Shown here: positions 25,555 through 34,581 of the stretch, in pieces | Layout of the letters: every line of letters starts with the position of its first letter | Position numbering within the stretch: position 1 is the stretch's first letter | Source of the DNA: JBFWVD01 sp050246915 | GTDB lineage: Bacteria; Actinomycetota; Acidimicrobiia; Acidimicrobiales; Ilumatobacteraceae | Direction: 5' to 3' | Assembly: GCA_050246915.1 (NCBI GenBank) | Contig: JBFWVD010000043.1 | Location: 1 to 46,373 of the forward strand | Length of the DNA: 46,373 nucleotides | Notes under the pieces: generated by a model | Databases searched by the model: none | Seen by the model: the letters and a program-made list of their open reading frames with translations, nothing else | Told to the model about the DNA's origin: nothing | Translations under genes and position numbers: made by a program

Positions 25555-28500
25555 ATCTCGAGACCTGGACACCAGCCACTCGATCCGACGTCTCGCCGTT
25601 GTGGACGTTGCTCACCCCGTCATCGCCTACCGATCTCGTCGACGCCATCGATGAACCCCTCACCGAGCCACGCGTCGGCGGTCCGATCAGCCTCGACAAC
25701 GCCGAGGACATGTGGCTCAAGGGCGACGTGGCGGTGGCGGGCGATCCGCGCCGACTGCAACCACCCGATCGGATCGGGATCGAACCGCCCAGCGACATCG
25801 AGATGTGGTCCTACGTGGACGGTGATGGTCGGCGCTTCCTGCAGTTCTCAGCGCTCAGCAAGATGTCGTTGGGTCTTGCGCTCGCCTTCTTGTCGTTCCG
25901 TGGCCAATGGCTGCTGATGTTGGCGCCGTTCGCTCTGCTCGTCGTGGCCGGTTCGTTGGTGAGCCTCATCTGGTCCACCCAGATCAAGCCCTTCCACACC
26001 TGGCTCCACAACAAGCTGCTCGGATGGGGCGATCTGCGCCATCAACCGGTGGACGTGTTCATCGCCACGTGCGGTGAAGACCCTGCCGTCATCGACAACA
26101 CGGTGTGGCACGCCATCCAGCTGGATCATCCCGGTGGGGTGAAGGTGTTCCTGCTCGACGATCGCAACTCCGAAGCAGTGCGCGAGATCGCTGATCGCCG
26201 TGGCGTCACCTACCTGAGCAGACCCAACCGTGGCTGGATGAAGAAGGCGGGCAACCTCCACTTCGCGTACAACCAGACGACCAGTCCGCTCATCTTGGTC
26301 CTCGATGCCGACTTCGCCGTTCGGCGCGACTTCCTGCGCCACACCATCCGATGCTTCGACGACAAGGAAGTCGGCATCGTGCAGACACCCCAGTTCTTCC
26401 GAGTGTCATCGGACAACTGGGTGGAACGCGGCGCCGCTGCGCAGCAGGAGATGTTCTACCGCATTGGCATGCGAGCCCGTGATCGTCGACAGGCCGCCAT
26501 CTGTGTGGGCACCAACGCGGTGTATCGCCGTGAGGCGCTCGACTCGCGCGGTGGCATGGCCTTGCTCGAGCACTCCGAAGACATCTTCACCGGCATGAAG
26601 GTGATGGACGCTGGGTATCGGGTCGAGTACCTCCCGTTGGTGTTGGCCGCCGGGTCTGCCCCTTCCACCACGGCGTCGCTGGCGTCGCAGCAATACCGTT
26701 GGGCCAGAGGGAACTTCGCTCTCACCACCGCACCACTGTTCAAGCGCATGCGGATGACACCGATGCAGCGGCTCTCCATCTGGGAAGGGTGGATCTTCTA
26801 CGTCACCAGCGCCCTCAGCCCGGTGGTGGCGATCGTCGTACCGGTGCTGACGCTGGCGGAGGCGCCGGACGCCATCTCGTTGGCCCCCACCGCCATGTTG
26901 CTGCCTGCGCTGTTCACCGAGTTCGTCGTGCAACCGCGCTGGCTTCACCTCCCCGACGGGCGAGCATCGCGGCGCGTCGGCGTCATCTCACAGGTCGCTC
27001 ATCTCCATGCATTGCGCGACCATCTCACCGATCGCGATCAGGAGTGGATCCCGACCGGGGGCGTGCGCACCGGCACGCGGCGCCAGCCCACCGATCGCAT
27101 TCCCGACATCGTCGCCGGATCTGCCGTGATCGGGTTCGTGACGATCTTGGTGATGGTGGGCGTGCGCGCCGCACAGCGATACTCGCTGCTCGATCTCGCG
27201 CCCGTGGTGGTCCTGGCCGCCGCCGCGCTGCCCACTGCGCTCGCAACACGCCGTTCGCCTGAGCCCACATCGCACACCAGTGACGGGTCACACGGTGATG
27301 TCCTGTGCCCGGCCGTCGAGCCGGGTGCGGGGTCGGCGATCTCGAACCCGTCATCGGTCGGGGAACGGGATCGATTCCTCGACACCGTCCGCGCCGTGTC
27401 GATCATCCGCGTGCTCTTCTGGCATGCCCTCGGCTATTGGTGGATCTCGTGGCTGTTCGCCGCCATGCCCGCAGTGTTCTATGTCTCGGGAGCGATCTTC
27501 GCCCAGAGCATCGCTCGTGCCCCGATCACCAGGGTCGTCGCGGCCCGGCTCGAGCGACTGATCGTCCCGTACCTGTCGTTCCTCACCGTTGGCCTTGCCG
27601 CAGTTGCGCTGGCGGTGCCGCACGAACTGCTGCGGCACTGGCGCGACGCGCTCTCCTGGGTCGTGCCCTATCGCAGCCCAGCCCCGTTGCCGTGGGAGGC
27701 GGGCTGGTTGTCGACTCCCCTGTGGTTCATCCGAGCACTGTTCCTGGTCATGGCGATGGCCCCCGTGATGGTCGCTATCGGTCGTCGGGTGCCGAGATGG
27801 ATCTGGGTGCCCGTGTTCACCGGGGCGATCGTGGGTCTCGACGCGTTGGTGGCCGCACAACGCACTGCGTCGGCCACCGCCATCGTGCGTGGGATCGGTG
27901 ACGTCGTGTGCTTCGGCGGGTTCTTCGCCCTTGGCGCTGTGGCGCATGGCGAACGTCATCGCCTGGGACGCGCCGGGCGGCTCCGCCTGCTGGCGGTGCT
28001 CGTCGCCGTGACCGCCGCGGTCACCATCACCGATCCTCCCCCTCAGATGGTGGTGAACAACACCTACGTGTCCATGACCTTGGTGGGCCTGTGTTGGTTG
28101 ATGGCACTGCTCACCGTCGAGGACCACGTCCGCTCGTTCGCCGCGATCCCGGTGATCGCTCGGCTGGTGTCCTGGGTGACCGGTAGTTCGATGACCATCT
28201 ATCTGTGGCACACGCTGGCGGTGTGCGTGGCTTACCAGTTGGTCGGCCTGCCGACGTCGGTCGCTGATCAGTTGGTGCTCGGTGCGGTGTTCACCGTCGT
28301 GCTGGTGTCCCTGGTGAGCGTGGTGCGGCCCTTGGAGCACATGGGTCGTCGTCACAGCACCCGGTCCGAGCAGCATCGGCTGCGCCCTCTGCGCCTGGCG
28401 CTCGTGTGCTCCATCGTGGTGCTTCTCGCCACCGGTCCAACGCTGTTTCCGGAGAACACCTCGGCCGCCGGTCCACCGGCACCATCGGGGCGCCCTGCGG

Positions 28501-29486
28501 TGGGTGGTGGCATGAACCGCGCCACACCGGCCGACGCCTCCGTGGGCGACGCCAACAGTTGGCTGCACGCTCACGGAGCCACCGGCGCGGTCATGGCGAC
28601 CATGAAGCCCGGCGCGCCCACACCGGTGCTGACGGTGGCCGGCAATTCGCATGCCATCGGCGCTGGCGATCGCTTCGAGGTGTTGAGCGTCACCAAGACG
28701 ATGGTGGCCACCGTGGCCATCGAGTTGGCACGCGACGGGGTCCTCGATCTCGATGCACCGTTGCCGCCCATCGATGGGGTCGATCAGCGGTTGACGTCCT
28801 CGGTCACGATGCGACGCCTCCTGGCCCACGCCTCAGGCCTCGTCGACTACCGCGAATCGCGCGGCTATCGACGAGATGCGGTGTTGACTCCGGCGCAAGC
28901 CATCGCCGTCGCCCTCGCCGACAGCGACACGTCGCACACCACCGTGCGCTATTCATCGGCCAACTATCTTCTGGCCGGTCTGGTGATCGAGAAGGTCACC
29001 GGCGAGTCCCTCGCCGACGTGTTGCGTACGTGGTTGTTCGAACCGTTGGGACTGCACGACACCGAATTGATCGACAACAGCCGAGACGGCTTCGTCGGGT
29101 TCGCCAGCGGTGGAGTGGTGTCGACGGTGAGCGATCTCAGCCGTTGGTACGACGCGTTGATGCGTCGCCGCATCGTGCTGGACGACGATGGGCTCGACGA
29201 GATGGTGTGGGGCGCGTCGCAATGGTCCCAGTTCTCCGGACTCGGGGCCTGGCGTCGCTGCCCCTGTGGGGCGACGACGGCCGGCACGTCGAGCGACTAT
29301 CTGTACGTGTTCCACGACGGCGGTGACGTCCGCATCGCATACATACCCTCGCTCGACACCGTGTTCGCAATTCGACTTGACGCGCCGATCTACGGTCCGG
29401 ATCGGGTGGCCGACGATCTCGACGACCTCGTGTTCGAGATGCTCGACGACTCGATCGCCGGTGTTCAGGGCAGTCTCGCCACCTGA
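25551..29486 (+). CDS. three-domain fusion: GT2 glycosyltransferase - acyltransferase-3 - serine hydrolase
   Basis: 1311 residues in one uninterrupted frame. Residues 100-140 hold two helices. Residues 165-400 are a processive family-2 glycosyltransferase of the cellulose-synthase type, with DD 203-204, DADF 252-255, HSED 341-344 and QQYRW 380-384, followed by helices at about 410-465 and 515-565. Residues 605-930 are an OafA-like acyltransferase-3, with FLDTVRAVSIIRVLFWH (conserved His 625), SGAIF and about ten helices. After one more helix (948-962) and a Pro/Gly linker, residues 1000-1305 are a beta-lactamase-fold serine hydrolase with SVTK (S1046, K1049), Y1134 in YSSAN and HDGG (1255-1258), probably outside the cell. 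Polymer synthesis, acylation and hydrolytic editing in one chain is the natural reading. Confidence 0.9.
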   Translation: MNLETWTPATRSDVSPLWTLLTPSSPTDLVDAIDEPLTEPRVGGPISLDNAEDMWLKGDVAVAGDPRRLQPPDRIGIEPPSDIEMWSYVDGDGRRFLQFSALSKMSLGLALAFLSFRGQWLLMLAPFALLVVAGSLVSLIWSTQIKPFHTWLHNKLLGWGDLRHQPVDVFIATCGEDPAVIDNTVWHAIQLDHPGGVKVFLLDDRNSEAVREIADRRGVTYLSRPNRGWMKKAGNLHFAYNQTTSPLILVLDADFAVRRDFLRHTIRCFDDKEVGIVQTPQFFRVSSDNWVERGAAAQQEMFYRIGMRARDRRQAAICVGTNAVYRREALDSRGGMALLEHSEDIFTGMKVMDAGYRVEYLPLVLAAGSAPSTTASLASQQYRWARGNFALTTAPLFKRMRMTPMQRLSIWEGWIFYVTSALSPVVAIVVPVLTLAEAPDAISLAPTAMLLPALFTEFVVQPRWLHLPDGRASRRVGVISQVAHLHALRDHLTDRDQEWIPTGGVRTGTRRQPTDRIPDIVAGSAVIGFVTILVMVGVRAAQRYSLLDLAPVVVLAAAALPTALATRRSPEPTSHTSDGSHGDVLCPAVEPGAGSAISNPSSVGERDRFLDTVRAVSIIRVLFWHALGYWWISWLFAAMPAVFYVSGAIFAQSIARAPITRVVAARLERLIVPYLSFLTVGLAAVALAVPHELLRHWRDALSWVVPYRSPAPLPWEAGWLSTPLWFIRALFLVMAMAPVMVAIGRRVPRWIWVPVFTGAIVGLDALVAAQRTASATAIVRGIGDVVCFGGFFALGAVAHGERHRLGRAGRLRLLAVLVAVTAAVTITDPPPQMVVNNTYVSMTLVGLCWLMALLTVEDHVRSFAAIPVIARLVSWVTGSSMTIYLWHTLAVCVAYQLVGLPTSVADQLVLGAVFTVVLVSLVSVVRPLEHMGRRHSTRSEQHRLRPLRLALVCSIVVLLATGPTLFPENTSAAGPPAPSGRPAVGGGMNRATPADASVGDANSWLHAHGATGAVMATMKPGAPTPVLTVAGNSHAIGAGDRFEVLSVTKTMVATVAIELARDGVLDLDAPLPPIDGVDQRLTSSVTMRRLLAHASGLVDYRESRGYRRDAVLTPAQAIAVALADSDTSHTTVRYSSANYLLAGLVIEKVTGESLADVLRTWLFEPLGLHDTELIDNSRDGFVGFASGGVVSTVSDLSRWYDALMRRRIVLDDDGLDEMVWGASQWSQFSGLGAWRRCPCGATTAGTSSDYLYVFHDGGDVRIAYIPSLDTVFAIRLDAPIYGPDRVADDLDDLVFEMLDDSIAGVQGSLAT

Positions 29487-30034
29487 CCACCGTCGAATCG
29501 ATGGGCGACGCCGGGGTTCCGCAACCCTTCGCTCTCCCCGAGCCGGATGATCTCGGCTCGGGGGCCGATGGTGGTGATCTCCACGATGGCCACCGTGCCC
29601 AGGCGCGTGGACCACAGATGCGGATGGGTGGCACTACCGGAGTTGATCTGCAACGTGCCCTCACGCCAGTCGAGCCGTACGATGTGGGTGTGGCCGGTGA
29701 CGATGATGTCGGCGCGTTCCCCACCGAGGTATCGGTCTCGCAGTTCGGCCACCGGCCGGTCTTCGGGCTCCATGTCGTGGACCATGGCGAGGCGATAGCC
29801 CTCCACGTCGAGCCACTGGACATCGGCGATTCGTGGGTCCTTCCACGCCCCATCGTTGTTGCCCCGGGCTGCGAAGGTGGGTGCGATCAGCTCGAGTTCG
29901 TCGAGCACGGTCGGCCACACGATGTCGCCACCGTGCCAGATGAGGTCCACACCGGTGAACGCCAGCGCAACCTCCTCCCACAACGTCGCTCGGGCCGCAG
30001 GCATGTGGGTGTCGGAGATGAGGCCGATACGCAC
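29465..30034 (-). CDS. metallophosphoesterase (YfcE/MJ0936-like)
   Basis: 189-aa calcineurin-like phosphoesterase. All metal motifs are present: SDTH near the N-terminus, WHGGDI, ARGNNDG, VHDM and GHTH, ending in NSGS. This small form matches YfcE/MJ0936-type phosphodiesterases that act on small esters or cyclic nucleotides in the cytoplasm. The GTG at 30034, preceded by GGTGAGG, is preferred; a TTG at 30079 would add 15 non-conserved residues. It overlaps the 3' end of the glycosyltransferase fusion by 22 bp tail to tail and is divergent from the serine hydrolase at 30119. Confidence 0.88.
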   Translation of the reverse strand: MRIGLISDTHMPAARATLWEEVALAFTGVDLIWHGGDIVWPTVLDELELIAPTFAARGNNDGAWKDPRIADVQWLDVEGYRLAMVHDMEPEDRPVAELRDRYLGGERADIIVTGHTHIVRLDWREGTLQINSGSATHPHLWSTRLGTVAIVEITTIGPRAEIIRLGESEGLRNPGVAHRFDGGQVARLP

Positions 30035-30118
30035 CGCCTCACCATAGGACGGTGTCTCGGTGCTGCTGCACTGATCCAACGGCGTAGGCAGTCATGAGGC
30101 CGTCACTACGCTGCGACC

Positions 30119-31288
30119 ATGGCTGAGGCACGCGGGGCGCCGCTCATCGAAGGTGACGTGGCACCCGGATGGGAACCGGTGCGGGAGGCCTTCGCCGCGA
30201 ACTTCACCGATCGGGGCGATCTGGGCGCGGCCGTGGCGGTTGTGCACCGCGGCCAGACGGTCGTCGATCTCGTCGGCGGTCATCGCGATCGGGATCGAAC
30301 GGAGCGCTACGGGCACGACACGCTCCAGTTGGTCTTCTCGACCACCAAGGGCATGGCGTCGGTGTGTGTAGGGCTGTGCGTGCAGCGCGGCTGGCTCGAC
30401 CCCACCGACCTGGTGAGCCGATGGTGGCCCGAGCTCCCGGTCGGCGATCTCACGGTCGAGCAACTCCTCAGCCATCAGGCGGGACTGATCACGGTGCAAC
30501 CTTCGTTGACACTGACCGAGATCCTCGACTGGGACACCGTGGTGCGGGCACTGGAGGCGACCACACCGATGTGGCCGCCGGGATCACGCCACGGCTATCA
30601 CGCCATCACCTTCGGATGGCTCGCCGGTGAGATCGTGCGTCGCTGTGATCCGCGAGGTCGAGCCATCGGACAGTTCCTGGCCGACGAGATCGCCGCACCA
30701 CTGGGACTCGAGATGTGGATCGGATTGCCCGAGGAGCTCGAGCCGCGAGTGGCGCGACTGCGGGGTGCGCCGCTGCCGAGCGATCCACAGGTGCTGGCCA
30801 CCTTGGCTGCGCGGACAGGTCCAGGGACGTTGGGGGACACGGCGCTCACGATGGGCGGTGCCATAGCCATGGGTGGTCCGTGGAACGCTCCGCAGGTGCA
30901 CCGAGCCCAACTGGCGGGAGCGAACGGCATCACCAACGCCCGCAGCTTGGCCCGCATGTACGGAGCGCTGTCAAGTGAGGTTGACGGTGTTCGCCTGTTC
31001 ACCGACGACACGATGGAGGAGGTCCGTCGTCATCGCGTCGGTGGCTTCGATGTGTGCCTGGGGCGCTCGACCCGCTTCGGTCTCGGGTTCATGCTGGCCA
31101 ACGACTTCAACCCGATGCTCGGGCCTGGCTCGTTCGGGCACGGGGGAGCCGGTGGATCGTTGGCCTTCGCGGATCCCCAGCATCAACTGGGCTTCGGGTA
31201 CGTGATGAACCAGATGCAGACGGGCATCGACGCCGATCCTCGGCCGGCGGCGCTGGTAGACGCGGTTCGCCGTTGTCTCGTCACATGA
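30119..31288 (+). CDS. serine hydrolase, beta-lactamase/EstB family
   Basis: 389-aa class-C beta-lactamase-fold esterase or peptidase. The nucleophile motif is STTK in FSTTKGMASV (about residue 78). The Tyr motif is YHA in HGYHAITFGWL, where class C enzymes have YxN. The third motif is HGGAGGS (HxG) in FGHGGAGGSLAF. LLSHQAGL is typical of the family. No signal peptide is seen, so it is probably a cytoplasmic esterase like EstB or LovD relatives. The ribosome site is weak. It ends 8 bp into the convergent MFS-cNMP gene. Confidence 0.9.
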   Translation: MAEARGAPLIEGDVAPGWEPVREAFAANFTDRGDLGAAVAVVHRGQTVVDLVGGHRDRDRTERYGHDTLQLVFSTTKGMASVCVGLCVQRGWLDPTDLVSRWWPELPVGDLTVEQLLSHQAGLITVQPSLTLTEILDWDTVVRALEATTPMWPPGSRHGYHAITFGWLAGEIVRRCDPRGRAIGQFLADEIAAPLGLEMWIGLPEELEPRVARLRGAPLPSDPQVLATLAARTGPGTLGDTALTMGGAIAMGGPWNAPQVHRAQLAGANGITNARSLARMYGALSSEVDGVRLFTDDTMEEVRRHRVGGFDVCLGRSTRFGLGFMLANDFNPMLGPGSFGHGGAGGSLAFADPQHQLGFGYVMNQMQTGIDADPRPAALVDAVRRCLVT

Positions 31289-33023
31289 TGGCCGTGCGGC
31301 CCTGCTGGACCTCGCCCCCAGCCCGACTGACGCGCGAGCGGGCGAGTCGGTCACTCATGGCGTCGATCAAGGCTGTCGGAGGTGCGGCCTGGTCGTTGAG
31401 CGCAAGCAGGAACACGTCGCCTGGGATTCTCCAGAGCGAACCTGGGGACGCAGCGACGACGGACGCACTACGGGGCCCGTTCTGCAGCAGCCCGATCTCG
31501 CCGAACCAGTCACCGGCCGTCATGTGGTTGATCTCGACAGGACCGTCGAGCACGCGGAATCGGCCACCGCGAACTATGAAGAGGTCGTCGGCGGGTTCGC
31601 CTTGAATGACGACCGCTCGTCCAAGTTCGGGTGATTCGACCTCGATCGATGCCGCCAGGCGCTCCAACGAAGCCGTGGAGGCGGCCTCGAAGATCGACAG
31701 CGACCTCAAGACGTCCACGATCGGTCCCAGCTGATCGCGCCGCTCGCTGACCGTGTAGCTCAACCGGCGAAGTCCCGGCACGCTTGCCAGAGTGACGACT
31801 CCCGTCGTCGCCCCTATGGCGACGAGTGATCGGGACAAACCGAACAACGCGACCGCAGTGGGTGCCGCCAGTGCTCCGATCAGCTTGCCGGCGTTGCTCG
31901 CGGAGTTGACGATTCCGAACACTCGGCCCAGCGTCGACAACCGTGCCAATCGCTGGAGCAGGACGATGGACAACACCTCGAACGCGACGAGTGCGGAACC
32001 GACGAAGACCAGGACGATGCAGGTCAGGGTCGCCGATCGGATTGGAGCGAGGAGGATCATTCCAGCGGCGCTCACGGCGACCGACAGGGCCATCGTCGAT
32101 GCCGGTCGTCGTGTCTGCGCGATGCGATCGGAGAGCGGCAGCGTGACGAGCGCGCCGAGACCGATCGCGCCGGCCAAGAGTCCGATGCCCGGGGCTCCGA
32201 GGCCGAGTCGTTCCTTGGCGATCAGGATGTGCAGCGGTATCTCGGCGCCGCGCGTGGCGTACATGACGAACACGAGGATCGTCACCGTCATCAGACCGGC
32301 GTGGCTCCTCACCTCCTGCCAGCCGTCGGCCATGTCCTGGGACCAGGCGCGACGCTCGTCGGTCATCGTTCGCAGCGACACCGCGCGCCGAGGAGTCGCG
32401 AGTTCGGTCGTGGAAGCCATCAACATCGAGGCGATGAGGAATGTCGCAGCGTTCACCGCGAACCCGACCGAGGCTGAGCCGATCTCGAGTAGCAGCGCTC
32501 CGCACAATGGGCCGATGAACGTCATCACCTGCCGCACTGTGCCGACCAGCGCGTTCGCCGAGGACAGATCGCTCTCGCCGGCCACCAGCGGCATCGCAGC
32601 AGTGAGCGCAGGACGATATGGGGCGGCCAGTGAATAGGTGGCGAGCACGATCGTCAACATCCAGAACACCGAGATCTCTCGTGACGCCGCTGCAGCGAGG
32701 AGAGCCATGAGCGCGGCGCGCCCGAGATCGAGAGTGGTGAGCAGACGGCATCGGTCGACGCGATCGGCGATGACGCCTGCGGGTGCGCTGATGAGTGCCC
32801 GGGGGCCGAGCCGCGCAACGGCAGCGAGCGCGAGCACCCCTGGGCCTGCACCGCGATCGAGCAATGCCGACGTGAGAGCAACCCAGAACGCACCGTCGCC
32901 GACGCCGGACACGATCTCCATGGCGAGGATGCGCCGAACGCCGGGCCGGTAGTGGTGTCGTCGGCGGATCGACCTCATGGATCCGCCATGATCACTCGTC
33001 CCACACGGGCCTCCCGAGTCCAT
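31281..33023 (-). CDS. MFS permease fused to a cyclic-nucleotide-binding domain
   Basis: 580 aa. Residues 30-420 form a 12-helix major-facilitator permease (drug or solute efflux type, with the loop motif GVIADRVDR at 83-91). Residues 438-545 form a cNMP-binding domain (LRSLSIFEAAS, GEPADDLFIVRGGRFRV, DWFGEIGLL with FGE 507-509, and PRSA 517-520). The Glu and Arg that hold cyclic nucleotide phosphate are both present, so binding is plausible. Mycobacteria have similar two-domain proteins. ATG 33023 is used; ATG 32978 is 15 codons shorter and the ribosome sites of both are poor. It is convergent with the serine hydrolase. cAMP-gated transport is the inference. Confidence 0.88.
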   Translation of the reverse strand: MDSGGPCGTSDHGGSMRSIRRRHHYRPGVRRILAMEIVSGVGDGAFWVALTSALLDRGAGPGVLALAAVARLGPRALISAPAGVIADRVDRCRLLTTLDLGRAALMALLAAAASREISVFWMLTIVLATYSLAAPYRPALTAAMPLVAGESDLSSANALVGTVRQVMTFIGPLCGALLLEIGSASVGFAVNAATFLIASMLMASTTELATPRRAVSLRTMTDERRAWSQDMADGWQEVRSHAGLMTVTILVFVMYATRGAEIPLHILIAKERLGLGAPGIGLLAGAIGLGALVTLPLSDRIAQTRRPASTMALSVAVSAAGMILLAPIRSATLTCIVLVFVGSALVAFEVLSIVLLQRLARLSTLGRVFGIVNSASNAGKLIGALAAPTAVALFGLSRSLVAIGATTGVVTLASVPGLRRLSYTVSERRDQLGPIVDVLRSLSIFEAASTASLERLAASIEVESPELGRAVVIQGEPADDLFIVRGGRFRVLDGPVEINHMTAGDWFGEIGLLQNGPRSASVVAASPGSLWRIPGDVFLLALNDQAAPPTALIDAMSDRLARSRVSRAGGEVQQGRTAIM

Positions 33024-33188
33024 TGCTGAACTCGAGGTGAATGCCGAGTTACATCTCGTCGTTTCTGTTCAAACTCGATGGATGCTCTGGACGTCGAGCA
33101 CCCGGAGTGGATCAGGTGCTGGTGTTTGCAGCGCCGTGCCCCGTACGACCATTCGAGGGGAACGGTGGGTGGTCATCGGGGCATCGTA

Positions 33189-33225
33189 GACATGTGGCCC
33201 AGATGCGATCGCTGGGCCACATGTC
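33189..33225 (-). terminator. 14-bp perfect hairpin after hsp20
   Basis: GACATGTGGCCCAG (33189-33202) and CTGGGCCACATGTC (33212-33225) pair perfectly around a 9-nt loop, 8 bp beyond the hsp20 stop. There is no U-tract; it fits the U-less actinobacterial terminators. The rest of the 209-bp gap to the MFS gene shows nothing clear. Confidence 0.7.
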
Positions 33226-33232
33226 CATCGGG

Positions 33233-33679
33233 TCAGGCAGCCGTGGTCTCGATGGCGGGCGATGCGCTCTCGAGGGTGGGGGCCTGTGAGGACACCGTGA
33301 TGCGGCGCGGCTTGGCCCGTTCGGCGATGGGCACGGTCACGGTGAGCACACCGTTTTCGTAGCTGGCGTGGATCTTGTCGGCGTCGAGGCCGTCCCCGAG
33401 GAGCAGTTGGCGATGGAACCGACCGTGCACTCGCTCGGCGGCGAGGACCTGGTCGCCCTGCACCGGTCGCCACGATCGCTCGGCGGAGACGGTGAGCATC
33501 TGGCGTTCGTACTCGAGGGCGATGGAGTCCGGATCGACGCCAGGTAGATCGAAGTGCACGACGACGGTGTCACCGTGACGATAGGCATCCATGGCAAAGC
33601 TGGGGCGGCGACGCTGGATCGCCTGATCGAACAGACGGTCGAAGTCGCCGACCGGGTCGAAGCGCAGCAGAGTGGACAT
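33233..33679 (-). CDS. small heat-shock protein, Hsp20/alpha-crystallin family
   Basis: 148-aa ATP-independent holdase chaperone. The alpha-crystallin domain covers about residues 27-128: MDAYRHGDTVVVHFDLPGVDPDSI, LTVSAERSWRP, and ASYENGVLTVTVPIAERAKPRRI, where GVLTVTVP is the family signature. A variable C-terminal tail rich in Ser, Ala and Thr follows. AAAGGAG lies upstream of the ATG. The gene begins 21 bp after a recombinase-like gene on the same strand, so the two are probably cotranscribed. Confidence 0.95.
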   Translation of the reverse strand: MSTLLRFDPVGDFDRLFDQAIQRRRPSFAMDAYRHGDTVVVHFDLPGVDPDSIALEYERQMLTVSAERSWRPVQGDQVLAAERVHGRFHRQLLLGDGLDADKIHASYENGVLTVTVPIAERAKPRRITVSSQAPTLESASPAIETTAA

Positions 33680-33700
33680 GAGAGGGCTCCTTTCAACTGT

Positions 33701-34222
33701 TCATGGTGTGGATGAGTTGCCATCGACAAGGTGTCGATGGGTGGTGCGCACGTCTTGATGGCCCATGCGATCCCGGGTGTCCATGATGTGGACCCCACGA
33801 CGCTGGGCGGCCGCGGCGTGCGATCGTCGCAGGACGTTGGCGGAGACAGCCATGGGGAGTCCTGCCGCGAGTGAGGCTTGCTTGATGAGGTAGTCGGCAC
33901 CGAAGCGAGTGATGCGGCCGGCTCCCTTGCCGTTGGAGGTGCTGGTGAGCAGCGGTCCGGTGATGGCACCCGATGCTCGCAAGGTGGTGATTGCGGCCGC
34001 AGTGTCGACGTCAAGCGCGATTGACATGGGGCGACCATGACGCTCCAGTTCGGCCGACATTGACTTGCGAGGGCCGATGATCTGTTCGTGATCGAGGGCG
34101 AGGATCTCGCCGAGTCCGAACCCCTCGATCACCAACATCCGCACCAGTACGGCGGTACGGGGATCGGCGATCGATTCGAGCAATCGAGCGATGTCGGTGT
34201 CGCTGAGCGATATCGGCGCCAT
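33701..34222 (-). CDS. tyrosine-recombinase-like catalytic domain lacking its active site
   Basis: 173-aa stand-alone domain with the fold pattern of phage-type integrases but no N-terminal arm. Compared with the family, the first Arg in GLRxxE is Gly36 (GFGLGE), the His-x-x-Arg box reads NVLRRS (Asn129, Arg132 kept, Arg133), and the nucleophile Tyr after MGHQDVRTTHR is His164. Only Arg132 and His155 remain, so strand cleavage is not expected. The protein may bind DNA as a regulator. It lies directly upstream of hsp20 on the same strand. The ribosome site is weak and no att-like repeats are seen nearby, so it does not mark an active mobile element. Confidence 0.7.
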   Translation of the reverse strand: MAPISLSDTDIARLLESIADPRTAVLVRMLVIEGFGLGEILALDHEQIIGPRKSMSAELERHGRPMSIALDVDTAAAITTLRASGAITGPLLTSTSNGKGAGRITRFGADYLIKQASLAAGLPMAVSANVLRRSHAAAAQRRGVHIMDTRDRMGHQDVRTTHRHLVDGNSSTP

Positions 34223-34281
34223 GCGGGCAAGGTACGACGAGACTCCGTCTCAGGTCAACCATTTGCCGTGAAAATGTTGAG

Positions 34282-34581
34282 TCAAAGCGATCGCTTGACA
34301 ACGGGCGCGGCGACCGGAACCGGCGAGTCGGGAGGGGCGCAGCTGCGGCCACGACGGCGGTGGGCCAACCACGCGCCGCCGACCACGGCGATCACCAACC
34401 CGGCGCCACCGAACAGGGCCACCCCGGCAACCGTGCCGATGCCGATCGCGGCGATCGCTCCCACGATGGGACCAGCAAAACATGCGGCGCACGCCGCCGC
34501 GCCGAGGCCGATGAACCCGACCCCGCTGCGCGACGCGGTGCGGTCCTGAACGCTGGGCACTGACCGACCGACGCCGTTCAT
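34282..34581 (-). CDS. small CxxC membrane protein, possible metal transporter
   Basis: 99 aa with two hydrophobic helices. The first contains C31-A-A-C34 followed by FAGP, reminiscent of the vicinal Cys and Pro of mercuric ion transport proteins MerT/MerF. A third Cys (C81) follows a basic turn. The ATG overlaps the stop of the MerR gene by four bases, so it is translationally coupled to a metal-sensing regulator, which supports a role in moving a thiophilic metal. The exact family is not certain. Confidence 0.65.
   Translation of the reverse strand: MNGVGRSVPSVQDRTASRSGVGFIGLGAAACAACFAGPIVGAIAAIGIGTVAGVALFGGAGLVIAVVGGAWLAHRRRGRSCAPPDSPVPVAAPVVKRSL

Noticed and set aside
33701..34222. Integrase marking a prophage or genomic island
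   Set aside because: The active-site residues are missing, no phage genes, tRNA or direct repeats are nearby, and the gene sits in an operon-like spacing with hsp20.
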